64,000 nucleotides of DNA from Anaerolineaceae bacterium (lineage in GTDB: Bacteria > Chloroflexota > Anaerolineae > Aggregatilineales > Phototrophicaceae): positions 310,001 to 374,000 of the forward strand of contig WGMX01000020.1 of the NCBI GenBank assembly GCA_016124855.1, given 5' to 3'. Positions within the stretch are counted from its first letter, which is position 1; each line of letters opens with the position of its first letter. A program made the position numbers and the translations under genes. Of this stretch, positions 1 through 8,079 are shown one piece after another. The notes under the pieces were generated by a model. It did no database searches, was not told where the DNA came from, and saw nothing but the letters and a program-made list of their open reading frames with translations.

Positions 1-417
1 GCGGTCGATGATTTCCTGATCCGGTAGTCCCAACACCAAACGAATGTCGCCTAATTGCAGGTTGCCGTAGATCATGATCTGCACCACTTTTTTCTGCGTT
101 GCCCAGATTTCGCCCTCCAGAGCGCTGTTGACCCAATCCGGTGTTTGGTCACTCCATGTCCACGAAATATAGCCGCTGACATTGTTGATGGTGCGGTTAT
201 CCACCTGCTTTACCCAACTGCTGGACTCTAAGGCGGCTACCGCGTCGTCAATGCTGGTAACACCCGGTTGAATGTTGGCAAAGCAGGCCGCGCTGCAATC
301 GGCTGGCACGAACACCTGCTGCTTGGAGTAGGCATAAGGCTGTGTCTGAATCAGCAGTGCGCCCGCCGCACACAGCAAGAATATCACAAAGGTGATGCGT
401 AAATGCCAGCGAATCAT
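1..417 (-). CDS. Exported protein of a tandem paralog family, partial (C-terminus outside window)
   Basis: Read on the minus strand from ATG at 417 and open to the window edge, giving 139 residues without a stop. It begins with an uncleaved-looking hydrophobic signal/anchor (about residues 5-25), then a paired-cysteine motif DCSAACFANIQPGVT near residues 41-55. The same C-x3-C-F-x2-IQ-x-G-[IV]-T block occurs in the next two genes, so the three are paralogs. Its ATG overlaps the stop of the upstream gene by 4 nt (ATGA), which suggests translational coupling. I do not recognise a named family; the product is probably secreted or membrane-anchored with the Cys pair outside the cytoplasm. Function unknown. 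Confidence 0.8.
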   Translation of the reverse strand, partial: MIRWHLRITFVIFLLCAAGALLIQTQPYAYSKQQVFVPADCSAACFANIQPGVTSIDDAVAALESSSWVKQVDNRTINNVSGYISWTWSDQTPDWVNSALEGEIWATQKKVVQIMIYGNLQLGDIRLVLGLPDQEIIDR

Positions 418-1103
418 ATGGTTCCACAGCTCTGGCGTTCGCGCGCATTCAAGATCGTGTGCAAGTTGATGTTGGGCGTGACCCGCGCAGTCGGCGTGGT
501 TTGGACGAGCACCCGTTTGCTCATGAAGATGTGCAGCGGTTGCAGCCACAAATCAGCCAGATACGGACAGGGACGCACCCGCATTTGCCAATGGAATTCG
601 GCAGACGCGTAAATATAGCGCCATTCGATTGCCCACTGTTCGCCATTCCGTGTGGGCATAAACTCCATGCCGGACGGATTCCCGCGAAGGCGATAAATCG
701 CACCGGCGGGAAGCAGCGTATCAAAGGCGATGCTTTCGACTTTGTGGTTGCGAATATTGATGTTTCCATCTGCTGATGTCGGGTTTGTCGCCAACAGGCG
801 CGGGCGGTTGATCGCCCATTCCCATTGAATGTGACCGAGATCATCAAATTTGCTAGACGAAGGATCAAGTGGAATCAGACGCACACTCTTGGCATCAATC
901 CACGAACTGACCTTTAAAAGATTGAGCGCTTCTTCGTCGGTGGTTATTCCCAATTGGATTCCAGCAAAGCACGAGTCCTCACAATTTGCGGGCAGAATTT
1001 CGGTTAGTGAACGGCTGTCTTCCGCTTGAGCGCGGACGACGAGCAGTGCGATACTCAGCACAAGGCTGATACCCAGCATGAGACGGCTGATAAGAATGGT
1101 CAT
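414..1103 (-). CDS. Exported protein, second member of the tandem paralog family
   Basis: A 229-residue protein with an N-terminal hydrophobic segment (about residues 5-27, ending VRAQAED), typical of a signal peptide or membrane anchor. The paralog motif is present as NCEDSCFAGIQLGIT near residues 40-54, followed by an A-x3-L-x3-SSWI stretch shared with its neighbours and a mixed alpha/beta-looking body. No catalytic motif is visible. It is the middle gene of a three-gene minus-strand operon: both junctions are 4-nt ATGA overlaps. The length is close to the upstream copy (211 residues), so the copies look intact rather than degraded. Function unknown; real gene with high likelihood because of the repeated architecture. 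Confidence 0.85.
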   Translation of the reverse strand: MTILISRLMLGISLVLSIALLVVRAQAEDSRSLTEILPANCEDSCFAGIQLGITTDEEALNLLKVSSWIDAKSVRLIPLDPSSSKFDDLGHIQWEWAINRPRLLATNPTSADGNINIRNHKVESIAFDTLLPAGAIYRLRGNPSGMEFMPTRNGEQWAIEWRYIYASAEFHWQMRVRPCPYLADLWLQPLHIFMSKRVLVQTTPTARVTPNINLHTILNARERQSCGTI

Positions 1104-1735
1104 GTCTCTTTACGACGACGGCAGGCCGCATCAATCAGGTGTTTAGCCGTGTTTAGGCTGGTCATGGTGCGCGTCGTACTGGCAAGAAAGAGCGGTGTCG
1201 TACCCAATATAAGCTGCGTCGGTTGATTCCAAAAATCGTGGCAGTTGACGACGGCGTTCAAGACGTAACCTTTGCCTACATAATACAAATCGACATTGAA
1301 ACTGGTATAGGGTGTGGTCTGCCGCATGGCAATCCGTTGACTGCCGCTTGTATCCATTTGCAGCATCAAATCGCCCAAGCGAATACGGGTATACAAGCGT
1401 ATGGATGAAATCTCATCACGGTCGTAAAAGAGCGCCGGAATTTGCGAAGAATCCATCAAGCCCGAATGATTTTCGTTCCAGAACCACGCGATTGTCTCCA
1501 ACGATTCGCTGACCCCCACCCGCGAAATTGATTCTGTCGAGCGCAGTTGACTTAACGCGTCCTGCGGTTTGGTAATGCCCGGTTGAATGCCCATGAAACA
1601 TGGACTGGTACAGCCATCCGGCAGCAAAAACGCCTGCACATCACGATTGTCATAGGACTGGGCGCGGATCATCAACAGCGCAGCGCTTAAGAATAGAAGG
1701 GGCAGACAGGCCAAGTGAAGAATTAGGCGAAACAT
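1100..1735 (-). CDS. Exported protein, first member of the tandem paralog family
   Basis: First gene of the operon, 211 residues. A hydrophobic signal/anchor covers about residues 3-24 and is followed by the family block GCTSPCFMGIQPGIT near residues 41-55. A further Cys occurs near the C-terminal third, and the very C-terminus is basic (ending CRRRKET). The start at 1735 is the ATG directly after an untranslated leader that holds a TATAAT-like box (minus strand, 1786-1791). It is translationally coupled to the second copy by an ATGA overlap. Triplication plus coupling suggests the three products act together, possibly as an extracytoplasmic complex or as variants binding different ligands; that part is inference. 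Confidence 0.85.
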   Translation of the reverse strand: MFRLILHLACLPLLFLSAALLMIRAQSYDNRDVQAFLLPDGCTSPCFMGIQPGITKPQDALSQLRSTESISRVGVSESLETIAWFWNENHSGLMDSSQIPALFYDRDEISSIRLYTRIRLGDLMLQMDTSGSQRIAMRQTTPYTSFNVDLYYVGKGYVLNAVVNCHDFWNQPTQLILGTTPLFLASTTRTMTSLNTAKHLIDAACRRRKET

Positions 1736-1785
1736 TCAGTCTCTGGCATTAAGGAAACCAAAATGTTGATGTCTGGATAAAATAT

Positions 1786-1851
1786 ATTATAACGCGGCTT
1801 TACCAAATGCCCCAAACACACAGGCGGTGCGAACATAAATTCTGGTATAAT
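1786..1851. promoter_or_regulatory. Divergent promoter region between the paralog operon and the transglutaminase gene
   Basis: Two -10-like TATAAT boxes face opposite ways: one on the minus strand at 1786-1791 for the paralog operon and one on the plus strand at 1846-1851 for the transglutaminase-like gene. Neither has a convincing -35 at the right distance. The plus-strand box overlaps the upstream in-frame ATG at 1850, which argues that translation of that gene starts later, at 1883. Confidence 0.4.
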
Positions 1852-1882
1852 GAAGGTGTTGATAGTCATCAGGAGGTGGCAG

Positions 1883-2767
1883 ATGAGCGACCAATCACCC
1901 CAAGTGTATTATGCCAGTCAAAGTCCGATTACCGATCCAGCCAATTATACAAATCTTTATGACGAGGTTCCGCGTGATATAGAAGGCATCAGCAAGACTG
2001 TACAGGGATTAGTGCTGCATTATTTTGGCGACAAATGGCAGTATAACTATCCACCTGAGCGGATGGGCGAGATTGATACGCGCTACGTACCGAAGATTAT
2101 CGAACGTCTGATGGAGCTAGATGCGCGGGCATTGGGTGAACCGCGCACGCCGGATACCCGCATTGTCGGCTGCTGTCGGGACTTTACGGTACTGGCGGTG
2201 TCGATGCTGCGTCATGCCGGTGTTCCTGCCCGTTCGCGGCATGGCTTCGCTGATTATTTTGAAGCCGGTTATTACATTGATCATGTGGTGGTGGAATTTT
2301 GGAACGGCTCATCGTGGCAGCTTTGTGACAGCGAAATTAATCAACAATATTTTAATGTGCCGGTTTATGATGTCCCGCGTGATCGTTTTATTGTCGGTGG
2401 CAAAGCGTGGCAGATGTGCCGTGCGGGCAAGGCCGACCCTGATTTGTTTGGGTTGGGCAGTGTTGTTCCACTCAAAGGTTGGGCGTTTATTCGCAGCCGC
2501 ATGATGCAAGATTTGGCGGCGCTCAATAAAACCGAGATGCTCTGTTGGGAAGAATGGGCATTCGACGGCCCGCAGGAAGAATTGACCGAGTCAGATTTGG
2601 TGCTGCTCGATCATGTTGCCGAAGTTACTCAGCAAGGAGATGCAGGCTTTGCCGAATGGCGGCGTTTATTCACCGACGAACCCCGTCTGCGCCTGCCTAA
2701 AGTGTTCAATAACTTTAGCCCTGCTCACGCGCCGCACGAACTCCCCTTACCCATGAGTTTGGCCTAA
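1883..2767 (+). CDS. Transglutaminase-like cysteine protease/transferase domain protein
   Basis: A cytosolic protein of 294 residues with a transglutaminase-like (papain-fold) core: Cys in GCCRDF (residues 97-98), His in YIDHVVVE (residue 134) and Asp in QLCDSE (residue 149), the order and spacing of the Cys-His-Asp triad in this superfamily. In bacteria such proteins usually cleave or modify peptides rather than cross-link; the substrate cannot be read here. The start was set at 1883, where AGGAGG lies 6 nt upstream; the in-frame ATG at 1850 falls inside the -10 box. No signal peptide is seen. It stands alone, divergent from the exported paralog operon and convergent with the YccF gene. Family placement is firm, substrate unknown. 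Confidence 0.88.
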   Translation: MSDQSPQVYYASQSPITDPANYTNLYDEVPRDIEGISKTVQGLVLHYFGDKWQYNYPPERMGEIDTRYVPKIIERLMELDARALGEPRTPDTRIVGCCRDFTVLAVSMLRHAGVPARSRHGFADYFEAGYYIDHVVVEFWNGSSWQLCDSEINQQYFNVPVYDVPRDRFIVGGKAWQMCRAGKADPDLFGLGSVVPLKGWAFIRSRMMQDLAALNKTEMLCWEEWAFDGPQEELTESDLVLLDHVAEVTQQGDAGFAEWRRLFTDEPRLRLPKVFNNFSPAHAPHELPLPMSLA

Positions 2768-2903
2768 ACGAATCGCCTCTATTGGAAATGCTTTCCGAGA
2801 CAGACTTGCCAATGAAATAAACAATCTTCTCGTAGGGGAGGCTCATAGAACCTCTCGCTGGTTTTTGCGTATAACTTGCTGCTTGCCTCTTGTAACTTGC
2901 AAC

Positions 2904-3272
2904 TTATTCCAACTTGTAGCTGAAGGGAAACAGCGCCACCGGAACCAATTTAAAGTGCTGCTTGGCAAAAGGTATGCCTACGACAGTAATCGCCAGCACC
3001 AATCCACCGACGATATGCGCCAGTGCGATTCCCCAACCAAAAATCAGCAGCCACAGCACATTGAAAACCGTCGCCAGACAGCCTTGACCTCCCCGTGTTG
3101 GCACAACCGCTTTCCCGAAGGGTGTGAGAACCGCCATCGCCATTCGTAACGAAACCAACCCGAAGGGGATGCCGACAATTGTCAGGCAAAGGGTAAGTCC
3201 GCCCACGAAGTAACCGATTGCCGCAGGTAAACCGCCAAAAATCAGCCATATGATATTGCCGAGCAGACTCAT
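2904..3272 (-). CDS. yccF: YccF-like inner membrane protein
   Basis: A 122-residue integral membrane protein made of two repeats of the YccF (DUF307) unit: GNIIWLIFGGLPAAIGYF followed by TIVGIPFG, then FNVLWLLIFGWGIALAH followed by TVVGIPFA. Each repeat would cross the membrane twice. The length is near the usual size of this family (about 120-150). The biochemical role is unknown even in well-studied bacteria. The gene is convergent with the transglutaminase-like gene and divergent from ywbE; an inverted repeat (3305-3322) lies in the short divergent spacer. Confidence 0.9.
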   Translation of the reverse strand: MSLLGNIIWLIFGGLPAAIGYFVGGLTLCLTIVGIPFGLVSLRMAMAVLTPFGKAVVPTRGGQGCLATVFNVLWLLIFGWGIALAHIVGGLVLAITVVGIPFAKQHFKLVPVALFPFSYKLE

Positions 3273-3304
3273 GATTGCTCCTTAATCGGGTCACGTATTG
3301 AAAG

Positions 3305-3322
3305 GGTACAGAAGATTGTACC
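3305..3322. promoter_or_regulatory. Inverted repeat GGTACA-N6-TGTACC, possible operator
   Basis: A perfect 6-bp inverted repeat with a 6-nt spacer sits in the 103-bp divergent spacer between yccF and ywbE, a typical place for a dimeric repressor site. No cognate regulator is adjacent, so this is only a candidate. Confidence 0.3.
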
Positions 3323-3375
3323 GCTTTGATACTATTACGTGAAAATCGAAAGACAGTTGCAAAAGGCACATTCAC

Positions 3376-3573
3376 ATGGCAGACGGACGCACCCGCAAAG
3401 ACATTCGCCCCGGTATCGCGGTATCTATCGTCCTCAAACAAGACCAGCGCACCGGCAAACTCACTCATGGCATCGTCAAAGATATTTTGACCAACTCCGC
3501 CACCCATCCGCACGGCATCAAAGTGCGCCTCACTGATGGTCAAGTCGGCAGAGTCCAGTACATTGAGGAGTAG
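3376..3573 (+). CDS. ywbE: YwbE family small protein
   Basis: A 65-residue basic protein beginning MADGRTRKDIRPGIAVSIVL, with the features of the YwbE family: the RxxIxPGxxVxIVLKxDQRTGKLTxG-type opening, HPHGIKVRL and a terminal GQVGRVQ segment. The fold is probably a small beta barrel; the function is unknown. The ATG at 3376 was chosen because it matches the family N-terminus and has AAAAGG upstream. It is the only gene in its transcription unit and ends 10 nt from the convergent 3583-3945 gene. Confidence 0.88.
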   Translation: MADGRTRKDIRPGIAVSIVLKQDQRTGKLTHGIVKDILTNSATHPHGIKVRLTDGQVGRVQYIEE

Positions 3574-3582
3574 CTTGAATAA

Positions 3583-3945
3583 TCAACCTGATCTAAAGAG
3601 CCGTTCTACTTTAGAGATGATATAAATGACACCCATCCATGTAAGTATTATGATAGCGGCGGCTAAGGCGAGGGAGAGCAAAAAACTTGTGATCACTTTT
3701 GGTCCATTTGATAGAATGTCAAGCAGCACCCCAAAGGTAAGGAGTACTATCCAAGGAGCGAAGAACAAATAGACGCAGCCCCAATCCTTAACATGCTCAC
3801 GCAACCGGAATAGTAGCGGATCACGGTGAACGTATGTTGCCACATATTTGCCGTATTTCTCAAGATCAACAGTCACATCAGGTTGAAGCAGTTCGCCATC
3901 TTCACCAACAACAGCCTCTTTTTTGCGGGGAGTTTGTTCAGGCAT
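3583..3945 (-). CDS. Small two-TM membrane protein, paralog of its upstream neighbour
   Basis: A 120-residue protein with a soluble N-terminal half and two hydrophobic segments (about residues 57-75 and 85-108). The N-terminal half repeats the pattern of the neighbouring gene: MPEQ, AVVGEDGELLQ, YGKYVATYVHRDPLLFR. The two genes are separated by 1 nt, so they form a duplicated pair in one transcript. Codon use is AT-richer than in flanking genes. No known family is recognised. The conserved ATYVxxDPLLFRxR stretch just before the first membrane segment may be an interaction site; function unknown. Confidence 0.75.
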   Translation of the reverse strand: MPEQTPRKKEAVVGEDGELLQPDVTVDLEKYGKYVATYVHRDPLLFRLREHVKDWGCVYLFFAPWIVLLTFGVLLDILSNGPKVITSFLLSLALAAAIIILTWMGVIYIISKVERLFRSG

Positions 3946-3946
3946 G

Positions 3947-4306
3947 TTATTGTCTTATGTCAATTTGCAAAATCATATGAACGATCTTCGCGAATATACC
4001 GATAAATATACCTACTCCTAGAATGAGTAATATTATCGAGCGGACATCATCTCCTAATTGTGCTGGATTTGAAAATAAATCTTCGACAAGCTTAGATGCC
4101 ATACATAAGCCAAAGAATATAAGGATCGAAGAAATATATCGATGTTCACGAACGTATAAGCGTATCCGAAACAATAGCGGATCGTGACGTACATACGTCG
4201 CCACAAATTCAGTATAGACATCGGGATTAACAGTCGTATCTGACTGAATCAATTCGCCATCTTCACCGACGACAGCCAATTTTTCAGGTTTGGATTGTTC
4301 AGGCAT
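3947..4306 (-). CDS. Small two-TM membrane protein, paralog of its downstream neighbour
   Basis: A 119-residue protein with the same layout as the 3583-3945 product: MPEQSKPEK, AVVGEDGELIQSD, FVATYVRHDPLLFRIR, then two hydrophobic segments. The start is placed at the ATG at 4306 because the paralog also begins MPEQ and AAGGGG lies about 8 nt upstream; a GTG at 4315 would add MYV. It is AT-rich like its twin. Probably a lineage-specific duplicated membrane protein; no function can be assigned. Confidence 0.75.
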   Translation of the reverse strand: MPEQSKPEKLAVVGEDGELIQSDTTVNPDVYTEFVATYVRHDPLLFRIRLYVREHRYISSILIFFGLCMASKLVEDLFSNPAQLGDDVRSIILLILGVGIFIGIFAKIVHMILQIDIRQ

Positions 4307-4402
4307 GACATACACCCCTTGAATGAGACTATCTCAGTATAGTCTTCACTAAAGGAATAATCCCCTTCATTTTTGGGGTGGTGCATGTCCCAATGTGATT
4401 TT

Positions 4403-4436
4403 GTAGGGGCGCGGATTTATCCCGCCCGCGCCTAAG
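4403..4436. repeat. GTAGGGG-type intergenic palindrome, copy 1
   Basis: TGTAGGGG followed by a hairpin with the 7-bp stem GGCGCGG/CCGCGCC (4408-4414 and 4426-4432). It lies 3' of the Gfo/Idh gene and belongs to the dispersed palindrome family found across this window. Confidence 0.65.
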
Positions 4437-4451
4437 ATGCCGATTATCGAC

Positions 4452-5435
4452 TTACATCCCCAGCGCCCGCGCATCTTGCAGCAGCATGTCGATGACGCGC
4501 ATGTTGGCAACACCATCTTGAGGCGAGAAACGCGGTGGGCGCTTATTCAGCAGCGCATCCGCGAAATCTTCCGCCATCAATGTGTAATGGTTGACGGCAG
4601 GCATCTTAATTTCTTCGTATTGGTCGCCGCGCCAGATGCGAATTATCGGTTCTTCATTCGGCTGAACGGTGAACCCTTTTTCCACCTGAATGCGACCATC
4701 CGTGCCGCGCAGTTCATAAGTATGCAAATGCTGCACGCGCAGGCCGCAGTCGAAATGCCCCAACACGCCTGACGGAAATTGCAGCAGTCCGACCAGTCGT
4801 TCATCCACACCGGTTTTCGCACCGAAATCGGCAATCGCTTTGGCGGCAATTGGTTCTTCGCCCGTCATAAAGCGCATCACATTGATGCAGTAGCAGCCGA
4901 CATCCATCAAACCGCCGCCCGCCAGTTCCTTACTCAAACGGATGTTGTTCTCATCCGCGATTTTGAAAGTAAAAGTGGCGCTCATGGTGTTGAATGTGCC
5001 AATCGTGCCGCTGTCCAACAGCTCTTTGACCTTCACCGCCTGTGGATGAAAACGGTACATAAAGCCTTCGGTGAATGGTACACCGCGGCTGGTAAAGGCA
5101 TCCACCATCTTTTGCGCTTCAGCCGTAAAACTCGCCAGCGGCTTCTCGCACAGCACCGGCTTTCCCGCCTCGGCACAGAGAATGCTCCACTTGGCATGTT
5201 GGCTGTTCGGCAGTGGATTATAAATCGCATCAATCTCTGGATCAGCAATCAATTCCTCGTAACTGCCATACGCTTTGGGAATTCCCAACTCGGCAGCGAA
5301 CGCTTTGGCCTTACCCAGATCACGGCTGGCGACCGCCGCCACTTCGCCATTCTTTGCTAATTTCATCGCGGGAACAACCCGCTTCCGTCCAATACCTGCC
5401 GTACTGAGGATGCCCCAGCGAATTTTTGTTGTCAT
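4452..5435 (-). CDS. Gfo/Idh/MocA family NAD(P)-dependent oxidoreductase
   Basis: A 327-residue cytosolic dehydrogenase of the Gfo/Idh/MocA family, which oxidises or reduces sugars, inositols or related polyols. The N-terminal Rossmann segment IRWGILSTAGIGRKRVVPAM, the LCEKPLA motif (Lys98, the family's key catalytic/binding lysine) and GGGLMDVGCYCIN near residue 180 are all seen. The usual downstream His position is replaced here by the GCYCIN sequence, so the substrate may be atypical. The start at 5435 has AAAGGGA upstream; the longer in-frame extension to 5552 would run into the radA promoter and lacks family similarity. It is divergent from radA. Substrate unknown. Confidence 0.88.
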   Translation of the reverse strand: MTTKIRWGILSTAGIGRKRVVPAMKLAKNGEVAAVASRDLGKAKAFAAELGIPKAYGSYEELIADPEIDAIYNPLPNSQHAKWSILCAEAGKPVLCEKPLASFTAEAQKMVDAFTSRGVPFTEGFMYRFHPQAVKVKELLDSGTIGTFNTMSATFTFKIADENNIRLSKELAGGGLMDVGCYCINVMRFMTGEEPIAAKAIADFGAKTGVDERLVGLLQFPSGVLGHFDCGLRVQHLHTYELRGTDGRIQVEKGFTVQPNEEPIIRIWRGDQYEEIKMPAVNHYTLMAEDFADALLNKRPPRFSPQDGVANMRVIDMLLQDARALGM

Positions 5436-5534
5436 GTTTAGAGTTCCCTTTGTGGATGAAGGTGATTTAAAAAGAATGTTTCGTCTTAAAACTGTCAACT
5501 CCCGACTGATTATATACGCCAGCCGTAAATCTGC

Positions 5535-5540
5535 TATAAT
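5535..5540 (+). promoter_or_regulatory. Candidate -10 box of radA
   Basis: TATAAT 50 nt ahead of the radA start codon; the -35 position is poor. It lies in the divergent spacer with the Gfo/Idh gene. Confidence 0.35.
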
Positions 5541-5590
5541 GACTCCTAGCACATGCGTTCATATTTTTAGAGATTTCTGGCGGAAACTTC

Positions 5591-6976
5591 ATGCCCAAAA
5601 CACGCGTTAAATATGTTTGCTCCAACTGCGGTTATCAATCGCCGAAGGGATTTGGGCGCTGCCCCAACTGCGGCGAATTTAACACCATGAAAGAAGTGGT
5701 TGAGGAAGCCCCCAGTGCCAAAGCAGGCAAGGCTACCCGTCAACCCGTCGGAACCACCCGTACCGCCCCGCAGCGCTTGCGTGAAATCAGTGCTGATGTA
5801 GGTGAACGTCTCTTCGTGCCGGTGGAGGAATTCAACCGTGTCTTGGGCGGAGGTATCGTTCCCGGCAGCATCATTCTCTTAGGCGGCGAACCGGGTGTTG
5901 GTAAAAGCAGTTTGCTCCTGCAAGTCTGCGGCTTGATCGCCGATAACGTCGGTACGGTGCTTTACGTCAGCGGTGAAGAGTCGGCGCGGCAGATCAAAAT
6001 GCGCGCGGATCGCTTCAACATCCAGTCCGAAGACATGTTCCTTTACGCCGAAACCAATTTGGGTCATGTCTTTGAATATGTGCAGCAGATCAACCCGACC
6101 GTTCTCATCATCGACTCGATCCAAACCATGTACACCGAGGACAGCGAATCCTCCCCCGGCAGCGTTTCACAGGTACGCGAATGTGCTAGCCGTTTGCAGC
6201 ATCTTGCCAAATCCAGCGGCATCAGTGTTTTCTTGGTCGGACACGTCACCAAAGAAGGCAGCATCGCCGGTCCGCGCGTCTTGGAGCATATCGTGGATAC
6301 CGTCCTCTACTTGGAAGGCGACCCCTTCCAATCCTATCGCTTGCTGCGGAGTGTGAAAAATCGCTTCGGCGCGACCAACGAAGTCGGCGTATTCGAGATG
6401 GCAGGCGACGGCATGACCGAAGTGCCGAATCCCTCCGAAGCCTTTCTTGCCGAGCGGGTGATTAATGCCCCCGGTTCATCCATCGCCGTGACGATGGAAG
6501 GCACACGCCCGCTGCTGGTCGAAGTCCAAGCGCTCACCAGCCCGACATCCTTTGGTAATCCGCGCCGCACTCCCAACGGCGTGGACATCAACCGCCTGCT
6601 CTTGATTAGCGCGGTACTCACCAAGCGTGTCGGCCTCAAGCTCCACGAACAGGACATCTTTATCAACGTCATCGGCGGTATGAAGGTCAGTGAACCCGCC
6701 ACCGACTTGGCAATGGCGATTGCGATTGCTTCGAGTTATGTCGATAAAGCCGTGCCTGCCGATTTGGTCATCATTGGCGAAGTCGGTTTGAGCGGTGAAC
6801 TCCGCGCTGTTGGACAGTTACCTGCCCGTTTGAATGAGGCTGCTAAACTCGGCTTTAAACGCGCGCTCGTCCCCAAATCTCGCCGCTCAATGGATGGCGT
6901 TCCACCCACTCTCAAGCTACTCGAAGTCCGTAACATGGCTGAAGCTCTCGCCATCGGCGTGAAGGATGAGAAGTGA
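5591..6976 (+). CDS. radA: DNA repair protein RadA/Sms
   Basis: RadA is a hexameric RecA-like motor that promotes branch migration of recombination intermediates. The 461-residue protein has all diagnostic parts: an N-terminal zinc finger (C10-x2-C13 and C24-x2-C27), Walker A GEPGVGKSS at about residues 99-107, the RadA-specific KNRFG motif near residue 256, and a C-terminal Lon-protease-like domain (IGGMKVSEPATDLAMAIAI, then GEVGLSGELRAV). The length is normal for the family. The ATG at 5591 is preceded by GGCGGAA. It is followed 34 nt later by the TIR gene on the same strand, but base composition changes sharply there, so the two are probably not functionally linked. Confidence 0.97.
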   Translation: MPKTRVKYVCSNCGYQSPKGFGRCPNCGEFNTMKEVVEEAPSAKAGKATRQPVGTTRTAPQRLREISADVGERLFVPVEEFNRVLGGGIVPGSIILLGGEPGVGKSSLLLQVCGLIADNVGTVLYVSGEESARQIKMRADRFNIQSEDMFLYAETNLGHVFEYVQQINPTVLIIDSIQTMYTEDSESSPGSVSQVRECASRLQHLAKSSGISVFLVGHVTKEGSIAGPRVLEHIVDTVLYLEGDPFQSYRLLRSVKNRFGATNEVGVFEMAGDGMTEVPNPSEAFLAERVINAPGSSIAVTMEGTRPLLVEVQALTSPTSFGNPRRTPNGVDINRLLLISAVLTKRVGLKLHEQDIFINVIGGMKVSEPATDLAMAIAIASSYVDKAVPADLVIIGEVGLSGELRAVGQLPARLNEAAKLGFKRALVPKSRRSMDGVPPTLKLLEVRNMAEALAIGVKDEK

Positions 6977-7010
6977 AATTATGTCTTAATGATAATATCG
7001 GAGAAAAATA

Positions 7011-8045
7011 GTGTCCGAAGAATCGAAGACCCCACGTGTTTTCATTAGCTACGCTCGTGATGATAACGATATTGCGTATTATGTTGCTGGTACTTTATTA
7101 GATACTGGCTATCAAGTTTTGAGTGGGGAAGAATTTTACTTTGGAGATATGATGCGTGAAGAACTTTATTCACGTATTGAGCATTGTGATGTATTAGTCG
7201 TTTTGTTAACAGAAAAAACAGATAGTTCAGATTGGGTTAGGCGAGAAGTTGATTATGCAAGAGATGCCAAAGTGGTAATACTCCCACTTCTCGCTTGGGA
7301 CAAGATCTCGTTACATGATGCAGATGATGTAGTAACTGCACTCGATTTAAAAGCCACCCACTACTTAGTTTTTTCAGATGAAGATCCTTGGCAAAAAGAC
7401 AGATTAATACAAACGGTTAAAAAATTAACCGATATAAGTCGTGCCGATAGAGAAAAAGACAAACAATTAGAACGTGCAAAAATTGAAAAACAAGAACGGG
7501 AAAGACTTGAAAAGGTATATCGAGAACAATCTGAAAGGGAAATAGGAAGGATTATTTCTGAAGCGATGCGTGCAATTGAAAACCAGAAAGAAATGGAAGA
7601 AGGAATTAAAGTTAAACCTGTATTTGGGACAGCTTCAGCAGATGATGATTTTAAATGTCATGTTTTTATGATTATGCCATTTGCTGAAGAGTTCAATTCG
7701 ATTTATCAAGATTATGTGAAGCCAACTGTAGAGGATTTAGGATTGACGATCAAGCGCGGAGATGATTTCTTTTCGCATCATGACATTATTGATGAGGTTT
7801 GGTCAGCGATTTATGCTTCTCAAATTGTCATAGCCGATTGTACAGGTCGTAATCCGAATGTTTTTTATGAACTGGGCATTGCCCATACTCTTGGTAAAAT
7901 CGCTATATTAATAACGCAAAATATTGACGATACGCCTTTTGATGTTCAGGGAAAACGCTTTATCGTCTATAAAGACAACTCAGCAGGATTAAAACTACTT
8001 CGTGAAAAATTAAAGGAATATGTTTCTAAGGCAGCAAAGAAATAA
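7011..8045 (+). CDS. TIR domain / coiled coil / deoxyribosyltransferase-like fusion, putative defence NADase
   Basis: A 344-residue protein. Residues 8-140 form a TIR domain: VFISYARDD at the start, LVVLLTEKTDSSDW, and the W75-x3-E79 position that matches the catalytic Glu of NAD-cleaving TIR enzymes. Residues 145-195 are a highly charged predicted coiled coil (ERAKIEKQERERLEK). Residues 215-344 resemble the nucleoside 2-deoxyribosyltransferase/DRT-like fold: FMIMPFAEEF, then IADCTGRNPNVFYELGIAH, with Glu287 where that superfamily has its catalytic Glu. Both ends are therefore candidate nucleotide-cleaving domains. GTG start with GGAG about 8 nt upstream. The gene is much richer in A+T than radA and the following SDR gene, a sign of transfer. 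Fusions of this type are common among anti-phage or signalling proteins; the activity is inferred, not shown. Confidence 0.82.
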   Translation: MSEESKTPRVFISYARDDNDIAYYVAGTLLDTGYQVLSGEEFYFGDMMREELYSRIEHCDVLVVLLTEKTDSSDWVRREVDYARDAKVVILPLLAWDKISLHDADDVVTALDLKATHYLVFSDEDPWQKDRLIQTVKKLTDISRADREKDKQLERAKIEKQERERLEKVYREQSEREIGRIISEAMRAIENQKEMEEGIKVKPVFGTASADDDFKCHVFMIMPFAEEFNSIYQDYVKPTVEDLGLTIKRGDDFFSHHDIIDEVWSAIYASQIVIADCTGRNPNVFYELGIAHTLGKIAILITQNIDDTPFDVQGKRFIVYKDNSAGLKLLREKLKEYVSKAAKK

Positions 8046-8079
8046 ATTTCTTCTTACTGAGATGACATTGTGAATTTGC

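Noticed and set aside
2874..2930. ACTTG-rich short direct repeats near the yccF stop codon
   Set aside because: Too short and irregular for a CRISPR or a defined repeat; reads as simple-sequence drift.
4779..5360. 193-codon plus-strand frame across the Gfo/Idh gene
   Set aside because: Antisense to a clear oxidoreductase gene, with composition typical of a shadow frame.
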